Shown: positions 53,201-64,000, numbered from the stretch's first letter. The stretch: DNA of 64,000 nucleotides from Acanthochlamys bracteata (GCA_019914995.1 CM034135.1:7752501-7816500); one strand, 5' to 3'. A program made the numbers and translations. Notes: generated from the letters alone by a model not told the origin.

Positions 53201-54347
53201 CGATGAAGGCATCATCATCAGCAGTCCTGACACCCTCCTGGTCATCCTGCTTATTCATTCAAACACTTAAATTGGTAAGAAAAACCAAATGCTACTTCTA
53301 GCCTTCTGCATAAGACAGCTACCTAGTCATGCATAAAAACTGCTTCTACATAAAGTATAATTCTACGGAATCACAAAAACCACAAAATCTCCCTCTTCAA
53401 TACTAATTAGTTAAACTGTTCCATATAACTACTTCTACAGAAACAGCATTTCTATACAACAAGACGAACCTAAGTGATTCTACATAAAAAGCTAGTTCTT
53501 ACAAAGCAACTGTAAAGTTAGTTCTCCACTATAAACCTACTTCTACACTAAAAAGAAACAAAAAAAGTCAAACAAAAGAATCAAAACAATTAAAAAAGAA
53601 ACAAATTTCTTACTCCACTGCTATGCATAACTGATCAAAAGCAAGAAACTCGAGATGTTTCAAACTTCCTTACAGAAAACCACCATATTATGCCTCTGGA
53701 TCGTCCACAACAAGTACTTTACACTAACAACTACTTATACAGAGAATTTCCGCTGCTAATTACCAACACAAATAAAAACAAAAAAGAAAAAGAACACTTC
53801 AATCTTTCTGCTAGAAACCCAAAAGAAATCCCATACCTCCGGATCACCAACAATAGTGTCCCACAACTCCCGCTCAATCTCATCTTCCCTGCTACGATCC
53901 CTCGTCTCCTTCCCTTTGCTCCTCTGCTCCTTCTTGCCATCTTTCTCAAACCCTAACTTCCTCTTCTTCATCTTCTCCAACTCTCCCCCACCATCCACAT
54001 CATCATCATCCCAATCTTCCAATCCGGCACCACCACCTGTCTCCATATCATCATCACCAGCACCAGAATTTTTCACCAACCTTTTTCTCGGCTTGCCCGT
54101 TTTATCTTCATCGAACGCCGGCGGAGTCGACGATCGGTCGCGGCGCCAATCTAACTCTTCACCGTCTGAGAATCGATCTTCGAGTTCTCGATCGGATTCT
54201 TGTGCTCCGTCTGGGTCCATTAATGGTTCTCCGTCCTCATCGATGTAACTGTTACCATAATAATTCAAAAAATTTCAAGAAAGATTGAAACTTACAAATA
54301 CATTTGAAAGACTAGAACCAAAGAACTCACGGATCTTCGTATCCCAT
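50213..54347 (-). CDS. IWS1: Transcription elongation factor IWS1 homologue
   Basis: A nuclear factor that works with Spt6 on elongating RNA polymerase II; in Arabidopsis it is linked to brassinosteroid and nitrogen responses. Eleven exons: 54331-54347, 53837-54248, 53127-53246, 52644-52861, 52419-52548, 52218-52280, 52070-52147, 51856-51947, 51722-51778, 51487-51637, 50213-50311; 478 residues, close to the ~500 of the Arabidopsis protein. The first exon is only 17 nt (MGYED plus two bases). The N-terminal third is acidic and disordered. The TFIIS N-terminal-like domain covers roughly residues 205-330 (KLKKLPLLIDVLSKKK, LDHGVLTLLKNWLEPLPDGS, NMNIRSAILKLL, YDRREQLKKSGLGKV, NRKLAKELVDKW). The end SVEGRGMIKYL is conserved. 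All introns are GT-AG; the last (1.18 kb) holds a candidate MITE. Confidence 0.95.
50742..51354. mobile_element. Candidate MITE in the last IWS1 intron
   Basis: The left end GTTTGGGTGAGAGCTTATTT and the right end, read on the other strand as ATTCGGGTGAGCTGAAATAAGG, are imperfect inverted repeats about 610 bp apart. The interior is AT-rich and non-coding. Termini and target duplication are not certain. Confidence 0.4.
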
Positions 54348-54861
54348 GGTGCTGCAGAGATTGAAATAGAGAGATGTGTCTGGGGAGAAACAAGCAAGGG
54401 CAGAAGACAATGAAGCGAAGAAGATAAAAAGGTAATAGAAGGAAATAATTTGTGATTTTACTACAGAGCCCGACTAGGAAACCGAGTCCGAATACAAATA
54501 TGTTTACATGCAATGTTTGTATTAAACCCTTTACATTTCAAGTCCTTACGAGTATGATTTTGCGAATGTTGGTATCCATAAAAATTCAATTATTGAAAGC
54601 GTTTGATAGTATTTTTCAAATTAAAATTTTTTTAAAATAATAAATATTTTTTAATTGAATTTTAATTTTCTGATTAAAAATAATAAAATAAGAAATTAAA
54701 AAAATCTGAAGAATTTGGAACAGCAATAAAAATTTCTTTACATATGATGCTTGTTTTGTAATTTGCAAATTTGGAACAGCAAAGAAGGCGAAGGGTATAC
54801 TTCACTTGTTCTGCGTTGATTCGTTACGGCACGCCGAAGAAGAAAGGCGAAGACAGTTAGA

Positions 54862-54876
54862 ATGGGCCTTGGGCTT
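54862..54876 (-). promoter_or_regulatory. Site II-type motifs upstream of IWS1
   Basis: ATGGGCCTTGGGCTT gives two tandem GGGCY motifs (AAGCCCAAGGCCCAT on the gene strand), ~515 bases before the IWS1 start codon. Such pairs are common in promoters of constitutive plant genes. Confidence 0.4.
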
Positions 54877-55492
54877 TTTTTGGTATCCTTGGGCTCTCTT
54901 GGTTGAATAATTTTGAACTCTTTTTTTTATTTAATAAAAAATATAATATTTAAAATTGGAGATTATTTTGTCAAAGAAATGAAAATTCAAAACTAATAAT
55001 TTAGGTGAAATGAATACTTCTTGATTATTTTTAGTATTTTATGTATTAAAATATTCAGAATAAAAATAAATCACTATATAAATATATCACAAAATATTAA
55101 ATTCTGTCAATTATTTTATCTTTATTTTATAAATATATACGACTTATCAATTTTTCAACTTCATATTTTGTTAAATTTTTTAGAAATAATATATATATAT
55201 TATTTATTTTTACTATTTTTTATATAACATAAAACTTATATTTTAAAATAAAATAAAAATTATTTTTTTATTTAAAAGAATTAATAAAAAATTGAAGCAA
55301 TAAATTCGTTGTTTTACTTCTTTCTTTAGCAGTCAAATTATTTGATCGAACGGTCACAATTTGACATATACTATTTTATTAGCAAATCAAAAGTGTAGAA
55401 AATCTTGTCCGGAAATTTTGGAAAAGGTTTCGTTTTCATTTAATAATATTCTCATCACAAACTTTTGTAAAAGGTGGGATGTGTAAGGGGGT

Positions 55493-55958
55493 GTTTGGCA
55501 AAGCTTACCGTAAGCTGATTATCAATTTTTTTTTATTTTATGTTTTTTAATATATATTTTATAAATATATAAAAAATTTATTTAAAAATTTAGAAAGTGT
55601 AGAAAAATTTTACGAAGTGAGATTTTTTTATTATATATTTTTATTATTTTTTTAGAAGTAAAAAAAATAGAGTTTATTTTTTAAAAAAGATAAAAATATC
55701 TTTCATTTTAGAAAAGCTCTATTATCATACCATTTGAAAAGCTGATTTTTAATTTTTTTTATTTTATATTTTTTAATATATATTTTATAAGTATTCAAAA
55801 AATTTATTTAAAAATTTAAAAATATAGAAAAATTATACGTAATTAAATTTTTTTATTACATATTTTTATTTTTTTTAGAAATAAAAAAATAAAATTCATT
55901 TAAAAAAATAAAAATATTTTCTATTCTAAAAAAGTTTTATTTTATAAGCAATCCCAAA
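55493..55958. mobile_element. Two head-to-tail MITE-family copies
   Basis: The left end is TTTGGCAAAGCTTACC. The centre reads CATACCATTTGAAAAGCTGAT and starts a second copy. The right end TAAGCAATCCCAAA (55945-55958) is identical to the right terminus of the 24753 element. The halves repeat the same ordered landmarks (TTATAAATATATAAAAAATTT then TAAGTATTCAAAAAATTT; TTTTACGAAGTGAGA then ATTATACGTAATTAAA). Confidence 0.65.
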
Positions 55959-57151
55959 CGCCCCAGACATTGCTCCATGATTCATGAAAATGGTTCAAGT
56001 AATTAGTTTTCATTACCTAATGTTTGCTAATAATTATCTTTTACCTATGAAACAAATTAGAGATGTGTTCAATAGTTTTTTGTCTGCCATTAGAGAGCGT
56101 CTTTCGAAAACCTTTTTTGAAAACGCTTGAATGAATACAAACCCAAAAAACATTGAACAAGTAATAGTAATATTGAATGACAGCCTTTTTAAAATTTCAA
56201 AAATCTTTTTTGATCCAAGTATATATATGGATAAAAAATATTTATTTAAAATATTATTTTTCTTTTCACACAATATCAAGTGTGGAAAATAGAAGTAAAA
56301 TATTTTAATAAAAGTTCTCATTTAATATAATATACAAATTTATAATTGATTTGGTTTAATAATTTTTTTAAAACTAATTTTTTGTAGTTCTTTTTTCATG
56401 TAATTTTCTTTTCTTTATATTTATTTTGTAATTTTCTTTTCTTTTTTCATGTATTTTTTCATGTATTTTAATTATTTTTAAAATAAGTTTACAATTAATA
56501 AATAGAACTGTATTGAAAGATGTAAATAAAAAATTCAAAACTAAAATTTCGTATACAAAGCTAAAATCTTTAATTTTTTATATAAATAAAATATATAAAT
56601 TTTTCGGAACTTTAATTTTGACGAAATAAATAAATTGGAGTTTCATAACATTGAAACACGATCTAATTAGAGATAGACAAATGAAAGAGCAAGATTTAAT
56701 GCAGTCTATTTTAGTACAAATACACTAAACACTTGATTGAGAGATTTATAAGTGAAGAAAACTTATATTTATGGACATATATGTATTTGAAAGTACTTAT
56801 AAAATAAAAAATTTTAAATAAAAAATTTTAATTTTATTAAAATATACTTAATTTTCATTATAAAGAAAGTATAAATTACACATATAAAATTTTATGCAAT
56901 TTTTTATATTTTTAAATTAAAAAAAGATTATTGAAAAAAGTCCACTTGACGCTTGTTTGAAAAGAAAAGTTTCTCCTTTCTCTTGTTGAAATTATTATAA
57001 TTGCATACATCTATGCAAGTGTTGCCCTGCATCGCTGAAGGAACGAAGTTTCCAACAAAAATATTAAATTTGACTCCATTTTTTATTCCTTTGCTCTATT
57101 TATGAGTATAGGTTTTAAAAACACGAGAGAATCAAATTCTAGCTTTTTAAG

Positions 57152-57802
57152 CATAGTTTAAAAACTAACTCGAGCCGAAAAAATTACCGGATCATCGATT
57201 AACCGAACAAATCATCAAATCTATTTAGTGAATCAAATCAAAATTTATCAAATAAATATTAATAAATAAATATAATTATATGTATTATATAGTAAATTTG
57301 TAATAACTATTCAAAATTTAAAAAATAATTATATATAAAGAATATTAAATATATTTTTAAAATTATATTTTTTCAGCTATAACTCTTTAAAATAATAGCC
57401 AAAAATCTAACATATAGTAAAATTTTTATATTTTATACATTATAAAGAACAAATTATCTCAATTATAATTTTTTATACTATTTACAATATAGTTTATTTA
57501 TTTATTACTTTATAATAAAAGATAAAAGACTAGAAAATAAACTAATAATAAAAAAATATCCAATAAAGTGTATATTTTAAGGTGTTAATAAAAGTGTTTT
57601 TCTATTTTAAATAAGCATATTAATTTTTTTTAATATATACTAAAACCGGTTCGATCCGCTCAACCGAATTGATCCGAAATTAGACTGGATTACCATGATT
57701 ATTACCGAATCACTTGCTTAACTCATTTTTATATCAACTTGCCTCGAAATCAGTGTCGGATCGTCGATTTCATGTTGACTTTGGCCGAATTTTAAAACTA
57801 CA
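57152..57802. mobile_element. hAT-like non-autonomous element with TSD
   Basis: The left end CATAGTTTAAAAACTAACTC and the right end (other strand) TGTAGTTTTAAAATTCGGCC are inverted repeats that continue inward (ACCGGATCATCGATT against GACGATCCGAC). The direct repeat TTTTAAG flanks both sides exactly (57145-57151 and 57803-57809). A 7 bp duplication is close to the 8 bp of hAT elements. Sub-terminal ACCGGTTCGATCC/CAACCGAATTGATCC motifs are of a type common in dicot MITEs. No transposase is encoded. Confidence 0.7.
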
Positions 57803-58118
57803 TTTTAAGAGCTCGTCTGTCAATTTTTATTGAAATTTTTTTAATAAGTTAAATATTTCATAAACTTTTTAAAAATGTATAATGTATAAAAAATTTAATA
57901 TTATAAAATTTTATTATTACTTAATATTATTTTTATTTTTTAAATAAAAATAAAATTTATTTTTAAAATACTTTTTAGAAAAACTCGGAAAGTTGATTGA
58001 ATTCAAATGGAGTAAAAGAGAACGTACAAAGTTTTAATTTTCTTTATTAACCTATTATTAGTTTTTATTATTTTATTAGTTTTACAAAACAGCACGACAA
58101 TTTGGAGCAAAGACAAAA

Positions 58119-58192
58119 CACGTGTTTACCCAGATCTCTAACTACGAGAACTAATTTTTTCCCGACACTGTGGGCCCACTTCAAGGCCCAAA
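58119..58192. promoter_or_regulatory. G-box and TGGGCC motifs upstream of PCS1
   Basis: A palindromic CACGTG (58119-58124, in AACACGTGTT) is followed by TGTGGGCCCAC (58169-58179) and AAGGCCCA (58184-58191). They lie 660-730 bases upstream of the PCS1 start codon. Known classes are bZIP/bHLH (G-box) and TCP (TGGGCC) sites; actual binding is not shown. Confidence 0.35.
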
Positions 58193-58852
58193 AAACAATG
58201 CTTCAAGTAAACAAAGAAAGCCCATTATATTACTATTTTGTCTTCTGTATTTTGCATTACAAGGTCTCTTACACTAACTTTGGCTACTACTGTAGTTCTT
58301 TACCTACTTCAAGATTTATCGAACGATTTCACGTATCACATTAAACACTTCAAAAACAAGACTTAAAAAGCCTAATGTAGTATTTAGGTGCTCCGGTTAA
58401 TTAATTTGGACTTCTTACAATTTTCAATTTTGTAAAACCAACTATTTATAACCAGAAAAAGAGCCACCAAGTAATATATCTATAATGACCTATTAAAGAT
58501 AAAATAAATATTACAGATCTTATTATGAAAATAAAATTTTTGACTACTTTCCAATTGGCATCCAGACCAAGGTCCAATTCATTTCTTTCTTTCGAGAGTG
58601 TAGAGTCCACACGTTTTAACTATTCCAATTAATTTTCTTAATTGCATTTCATTCCCCACCGCTACACGACAACTGAAAAATCAGCTTTTTTTTTTCTATC
58701 TGTTATAATAAACAAAGAATCACCTTATTGACTTTGAGATCTTTCGTTTCAAACTCAATAATCACCTCTGCAGATTTTAAAAGCACTTCTGCATCAGGAT
58801 TGCCTTTCTTTATTCCCTCCGTCCCTATCTTGTTATCTGCTGTTGTTTCTCC

Positions 58853-60280
58853 ATGATCATGGCTGCTAGTAGTAGTAGTTGCTCTGTTGTTGTTCGAGTG
58901 TTGCTTTTGTTGCTCTCTGGTTTTCTTCAACCATCTGTTTCAATCCTTCCAATACGAACAAGGTTCAGAAACACAGCAACGTTCAATCTCAATAATGAAC
59001 GACAACAAAAACAACCGCTTGTGTTTCGACTAAGAACAGAACAGATTTCATCTTCATCGGCGCCACCAACTGTTATCGGCGGGCAACCGATGAACAAACT
59101 GCTGTTCCACCACAACGCTACCCTCAGTGTAACTCTTCCTGTCGGATCTCCGCCGCAGAACGTTTCCATGGTTCTCGACACCGGCAGCGAGCTCTCATGG
59201 CTCCCTTGCAGTCCCAACTCTTATAACAACAACGGTATCAAGAAAGATTCATCAACATTTTTCCAGAAATCTTCTTGGACGTATAAGCAAGTTCCATGTT
59301 GGTCGCGAACGTGTACAACCAAAGCAAGAGATCTCCCTGCTCCGCCGTTCTGCAACAGCTCAACCAACACATGCCAAGTTTCGCTGTCTTACGCAGACGC
59401 GTCGACAGCAGAAGGCGCGCTCGCATCTGATGTGTTCCATCTGTCCGGCACCGCCGTAACAACCGTCTTCGGTTGCATGGACAAAACATATTCGTCAACC
59501 CCTCAAGCAGCAAACCAAGGTTTGCTTGGAATGAACAGGGGAGCGTTAAGCTTCATAACTCAAACAAATATGAAGAGGTTTTCCTATTGCATCTCCGACA
59601 AATCTAATGCCGGTATTCTTGTCCTCGGCGGCGGAAGTGGGTCGACGAATGCAGCTGCGATAATACCACTGAACTATACACCCCTTGTTCGGCTTAACTT
59701 TCCGTTGCCGTACTTCGATCCGGTCGCTTATTCAGTTCAACTCGTGTCAATCTGTGTCGGATCGAAGCTTTTACCTATACCCAAATCGGTATTACTACCG
59801 GATCACACCGGCGCTGGACAAACAATGGTTGATTCAGGTTCTCAGTTCACGTTCTTGCTCGGTGAAGCTTACTCGGTCCTCCAACGAGAATTTTTACTGC
59901 AGACGTCAGGAGTGCTGCGGCGTTTAGACGAGCCAGAGTTCGTGTTCCAGGGAGCGTTCGACACGTGCTTTAAAATAGAAGAGAAATTTTCTCCGTCGTG
60001 GGAAAAACTTCCTGCAGTGATACTGGAGTTCGCCGGAGGTGCTAAGGTTGTAGTTGCTGGTGAAAGATTGCTGTACCACGTGGCAGGAGAAGAGAGGGGG
60101 AGAGATAGTGTTTGGTGTCTAACCTTTGGGAACTCGGATCTGGTGCCGATGGAAGCTTATATTGTGGGCCACCACCATCAGATGAATGTTTGGGTCGAGT
60201 TTGATTTGGAAAACGGTCGGATCGGTTTTGCACCTGTTCGGTGTGATCTGGCTAGCCAGAGATTGGGCCTCTTTTTCTGA
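58853..60280 (+). CDS. PCS1: Aspartic protease of the PCS1 type
   Basis: A pepsin-family (A1) aspartic endopeptidase. Arabidopsis PCS1 is an ER-localised protease that protects cells from death in embryos and reproductive tissue. It is a single exon of 475 residues, intronless as I recall for PCS1. Signal peptide at residues ~10-30 (VLLLLLSGFLQPSVS). The first catalytic motif DTGS is at Asp109 (SMVLDTGSELSWLPC) and the second, DSGS, at Asp327 (MVDSGSQFTFLLG). Cys residues of the plant-specific region are present (CWSRTC, CNSSTNTC). PCS1-type signatures are FVFQGAFDTCFKI, TFGNSDLVPMEAYIVGHHHQ and VWVEFDLENGRIGFAPVRCD. A second in-frame AUG lies two codons after the first; the choice hardly affects the protein. 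It lies next to the amino-acid transporter, as in Arabidopsis. Confidence 0.95.
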   Translation: MIMAASSSSCSVVVRVLLLLLSGFLQPSVSILPIRTRFRNTATFNLNNERQQKQPLVFRLRTEQISSSSAPPTVIGGQPMNKLLFHHNATLSVTLPVGSPPQNVSMVLDTGSELSWLPCSPNSYNNNGIKKDSSTFFQKSSWTYKQVPCWSRTCTTKARDLPAPPFCNSSTNTCQVSLSYADASTAEGALASDVFHLSGTAVTTVFGCMDKTYSSTPQAANQGLLGMNRGALSFITQTNMKRFSYCISDKSNAGILVLGGGSGSTNAAAIIPLNYTPLVRLNFPLPYFDPVAYSVQLVSICVGSKLLPIPKSVLLPDHTGAGQTMVDSGSQFTFLLGEAYSVLQREFLLQTSGVLRRLDEPEFVFQGAFDTCFKIEEKFSPSWEKLPAVILEFAGGAKVVVAGERLLYHVAGEERGRDSVWCLTFGNSDLVPMEAYIVGHHHQMNVWVEFDLENGRIGFAPVRCDLASQRLGLFF

Positions 60281-62395
60281 AATTTAACTTAATTTAATAT
60301 ACATATTTAAAATATCTGTTGGGTTTTTATAGCAGATGTTTGCTGAGTGATTGTGAAAAAAAATTAAAATAAAAATATTTTAAAAATTTAAACAACAAGT
60401 TTTATTTTTATTTAAAAAAGAAATAATTTATTCATTTATTTTTACCATTACAGCTCATTTATTTCAGTAAAATTTATTTTTTATAATTCATATCTGTTTG
60501 CCATGACTTTTTTTCTTATTGCATCTATTTTTCAGATTATACTTTTTAAAAGACTTTGTATAGTTTTATAAGTTTAAAAGTTATACATAAATTGTATATT
60601 ATAAAATTGTTATATATATAATTTTTAATTTAAGAATAAACAAATTTGTTTTCTATAAATTTTTGAAAAAGTTTTTCTCACAAAGATTCTGTTTTTATAA
60701 TCAATAAATTTAGTTTGAAAATTCGATCCTATAGTGAGTTACTGAAAAATAGATTATTATAATAGTGATGTTAAATTAAATGGACGTGAACTTGGTAATG
60801 CATAAAGTGTTTATTATATGTCATTATTGAAATTTAACAAATTTTCTAAAAGCATGGTATGGTGATAAATTTAGCAGTTAGGGTAGTTGGAAGTAGTTTC
60901 AAGTAACTCAAGTTGATCCAATAAAAGAAGAAAAAATTTAAAAGTACTTATAAAATAAAATTGTTTTATAATAAAAATACTTTTAGAATATAAGTTTTAC
61001 TTTTTTATTTTAAAAATAATAAAAATTATATGTTGGGCCTCGAAGTTAGACTATGTCGAAATTAGTAGCGTCTAGAGTTTAGTGGGCTCTAGTAAAATAC
61101 AAATTAGCTTGATGAATTAGGATCAAATTAGTAGTGTAAGAATTTGGAATGATGCCCAAATGATAAATATACTAGCTAATTTTGAGATGAACCAGCTACT
61201 CATTTTGAGTTAGGGCAAGTGAATACTGATTTGGTGACTTAATAGATCACGTTCTTTAATAGTATCATATTAGCTAGGTGTTAAAATTATAAATAAAGAA
61301 TGCTAAATCAAAAGAAATTAGCTAATATTTTTAGTGTGGTAATACGATCCTATAACATATAAAAATTTTACCACAAAATTTTTATATTTTTTTAATTAAA
61401 AAAATTTTATAAACATTATTATACAAAATTTAAAGATATATTTGATAAGCACTTTAAATGAAATACTAAATTGTTTCCAAATTTTAATCATGCAATTATG
61501 ACACGAGCAAGCCTCAGTCGATATAATTTAGTGCAAACATTGTTCATAAAAATTGGCACGAGAACGCATTTAACTTAGCTAATTCAATAATTTCACATTA
61601 TTATTTTCACATGAGAATTTTAAAAGAAAAATATCTCCATATAAAACATAAAATATTTTAATAAAAAAGATGTAGGGTAGCAATAATAGAGTGGAGTAGT
61701 AATGAAGGAAAAGCGTGTTGCCAGCTTTTGTCCTTTATGTTTTTTTAAATAAATTGTCCAGCTCACATATTTGCATTAAAAGATTATTTAGACTTACTTA
61801 AACTTGATGTTTTTTTTAATAAAAATTGTGATAAATTTTTAGAAAATTAATCTCTTTTTTAGCTTTTAAAAAAAAATTTTCTGAAATTTTAAAAATTGAA
61901 CGTAAGAACTGAATCCCTTAATGAATTTGTGGAGTTTAAAACCAAATACTTGAAAAAAAATTATTTGATAGTTTTGATTGCCATTTAATAGCAGTTTTTC
62001 TTCGTTCTAAAGATTCATTAGTTCATCTCAATCACTTCAATCATTATAAAAAGTTTCTCTCGAAACAAAATTTTAATAAAATTCGATGCGCTTGTGCTTG
62101 TGCTGGTATTATTGAAGTTGTGACTTTTTTCTTATAGCAAAGTTGACATAGAAGCAAAATTCCAAATCAAAGGTGATATCAATAATGTCTATCGCATTAC
62201 ATCTAAGAGAAACTATTACATGATTAAGAACATGAAAATCATTTCAAAACTTTCATGAAAACGTAATCGATTTCTCTGTTATTCAATCATTTGAACCAAA
62301 ATCAACTGAAAGAATCAAAACTTTCTATTTTCTTTTTCTTTTTCCTTCTGATTTGTTTGATCTTTCTCAGAATCAAATTCTGAATATTTCAATGT
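60281..62395. other. Intergenic between PCS1 and the amino-acid transporter
   Basis: The two 3' ends converge here. The DNA is AT-rich with short MITE-family fragments (about 60940-61030) and a GTGAGTTACT repeat at ~60735. No ORF shows recognisable content. The last ~300 bases before 62396 are probably transporter 3' UTR. Confidence 0.5.
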
Positions 62396-64000
62396 TCATG
62401 CTAAACTGTCAACTATTTTCCTGATTGAGTTATACGTGCCTATGCAAGCGCATACGACTCCCATGAAAATTATCATTGCACAAGCAGATACCTGCAACAT
62501 ATTCGCAATATGAGATTGTTGAAAAATTGAAAAATGGAACAAGTGATTGTTTGAAAATGGTATTACTTGCCTGGAAGAAGTTTACTGATTTTCGTTTGAT
62601 ACTGAGATAACAAGCACAAGGCAGAATAAGTGCCTATAAAAGAAACAGAAGAATTTTGTCAGACAGAATCTATGTTTTTAAGTTTTCAGACTTATTTGGT
62701 CGCAGTAAAATGAGTTTCTAAAAAAAAGAGTTAAGTTTGTAATGCATAATATATAAAAATGAAACGGAAGTGAGCTTTTGTGTTTATTTGAATTTCAAAA
62801 TGAATGTAAACGTAAATTTTTTATGAAAAAAGTGAGTTGCGAGAAAAGTATCACACGTCTAGTGCGAGTATAAGATGTTACAAACTTACCACCAGCATTG
62901 CGAAAAGTGATCCGAGCAGTGCCATTACGAAGCCTGAAACGGAATAAGTAACAAGTGTTTAGGACGAACTAGCAGAGTACAGTGAACGGAACAAATGGAC
63001 ACTGACCGAAGAATGGAACTGCAAGAGCAACAAACAATGTTGAGACGACAAGAGCTGTTCTGATCATGATTATAACAAGGTAGGATTGCTGGGATGGAGG
63101 CAGAAGCTCTTCGAGACTCAATGCAACTGGAGTCATTGTCAATGCGTACTTCGTTAAAGGGTTCACAACCTGCTAGCCAGATTAGACAATGCAGAACAAT
63201 GAAATTCATAGAGAGATCGTCAAATAGTTTGAAGGATTTCTGAGTTGCAAATGAGGAAGCCATGAATTCATAGAGTACCGTTGTCCAAACTGCAACTTTG
63301 GAAGCCATGAATTCCCGAGGCATGTTCAATGTAAACTGAGATTTTGTTGAGTCGCCGAACATTAGAAATCCTGAAGCAGCTACGCCAGCATACAGAATCG
63401 TGCAAATGAGGAAACTGCATAGATTACAACCACGCTTGATCAGCACAAAAAGTTAGATATCCAAAATCACTATGGGGTGTTTTCCTTTCAAAGGAAGTGG
63501 CTTTTGGGAAGTAATGAGTTTTTGAAGAGTGAGTTATAGAGATTAAATTATCACAAAAGAATATAGCAAGTCACCTGAAAATGACATTTTGGTGGAAAAA
63601 AGTCACTTCCGGATTAAAAATAAAAGACCCTATAATAGATGGTTACCTGACAAATATGACTGTAGGGAAGTGCGAGGGCTTATCCATGGACGAATAGATG
63701 TTCGGGAAAACTGAGTGACCTGAATAGCAGAAACCATACAGGCCGAGCGAAACTGGAAGGTTCGCAAAATCCAGTAAAGTTCCACCTGGATGGAAACCGA
63801 CTCTATCTACAACACCAACCCAGAACAAACACGCAACTACCACTACCGATGCAACAACACCCCCAGCTGCAATAATCCAGACCATGAACAAGTATTACTA
63901 GCAACTTGAACAAAATTGATGATTGTAGTTTGATTTTGAGCTGCTGAGTCTCAATACCTGAGAGGTATGACAGCAAACTAAGGTCTCTTAGCATAACAGT
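62396..64000 (-). CDS. AVT1-like amino-acid transporter, C-terminal part (continues past the window)
   Basis: A multi-pass membrane amino-acid transporter of the AAAP superfamily; plant AVT1-type members are typically vacuolar. Seven exons are in the window: 63958-64000 (cut by the edge), 63647-63866, 63279-63414, 63007-63169, 62890-62933, 62571-62633, 62396-62491. They encode about 254 residues, and the N-terminal half lies off the right edge. Signatures: LGLYGFCYSGHSVFPNIYSS, MFGDSTKSQFTLNMP, NPLTKYALTMTPVALSLEEL, and hydrophobic segments including VVASVVVVACLFWVGVV, LVVSTLFVALAVPFFG and ACAMIIFMGVVCACIGTY. The penultimate coding exon ends in a GC donor. The open frames at 62925-63446 and 63643-63891 are parts of this gene with unspliced flanks. 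Confidence 0.92.
62492..62570 (-). other. GC-AG intron in the AVT1-like gene (79 nt)
   Basis: The exon end reads CTTCTTCCAG followed by intron GCAAGT; the acceptor is ATATGTTGCAG. It joins SVNFFQ to VSACAMIIF in phase 0. A GTAATA four bases further on would shift the frame. Confidence 0.85.

Larger units (their letters stand above)
54348..58852. other. 4.5 kb region between divergent IWS1 and PCS1 genes
   Basis: IWS1 (leftward) and PCS1 (rightward) both have promoters here. Between them the DNA is AT-rich and element-dense: a tandem MITE pair at 55493-55958, a 651 bp hAT-like element at 57152-57802 and other fragments (56760-56930, 57810-57980). No ORF in the interval has a recognisable motif. 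Confidence 0.6.

Noticed and set aside
55021..55227. 68-residue AT-rich open frame
   Set aside because: Codons are almost all A/T and the product is Ile/Phe/Tyr/Leu-rich, as random AT-rich DNA gives.

Overview
The window is nuclear DNA from a flowering plant, almost certainly a eudicot. Genes are split by AT-rich introns with plant splice signals, intergenic DNA is very AT-rich and packed with short inverted-repeat elements, and all the proteins are land-plant types (apoplast expansin, RLCK-VII kinase, DCD-domain protein, chloroplast RNase II). I cannot name the species. There is nothing bacterial, viral or CRISPR-like here.

Layout: a possible last exon of an unknown gene (11-238, +); cytosolic triosephosphate isomerase (698-4280, +); a BIK1/PBL1/NAK-type receptor-like cytoplasmic kinase (8427-11739, +); AP-3 complex beta-adaptin (12921-21189, -); an alpha-expansin (22719-24111, -); a 7 kb gene-poor, repeat-rich stretch; a DCD-domain protein (31662-35793, -, with an inferred leader exon near 39.8 kb); organellar exoribonuclease RNR1 (40922-48045, -); transcription elongation factor IWS1 (50213-54347, -); a single-exon PCS1-type aspartic protease (58853-60280, +); and the 3' part of an AVT1-like amino-acid transporter (62396 to the right edge, -). 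I reconstructed exons by hand, requiring splice signals, phase continuity and family similarity to agree; every reconstructed gene closes in frame.

The genes are housekeeping or signalling genes and do not form one pathway. What links them is ancestral order. From memory, Arabidopsis keeps TPI-PBL1-AP3B-EXPA16 on chromosome 3 (At3g55440-55500) and NAK-EXPA9-RNR1-PCS1-amino-acid transporter on chromosome 5 (At5g02290 down to At5g02170). This window carries the two sets interleaved, as expected for an unfractionated ancestral segment.

The main unusual observations are: five of 57 reconstructed coding introns use GC donors, all in short introns; the kinase leader has three start-stop AUG-UAG elements inside degenerate repeats; a 425 bp foldback lies between two convergent genes; the DCD gene has an expanded repeat-rich coding region, a possible alternative C terminus and a 4 kb leader intron holding a decayed minisatellite; and an abundant ~247 bp MITE family has perfect 14 bp inverted termini. 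I found no clearly new multi-gene system.
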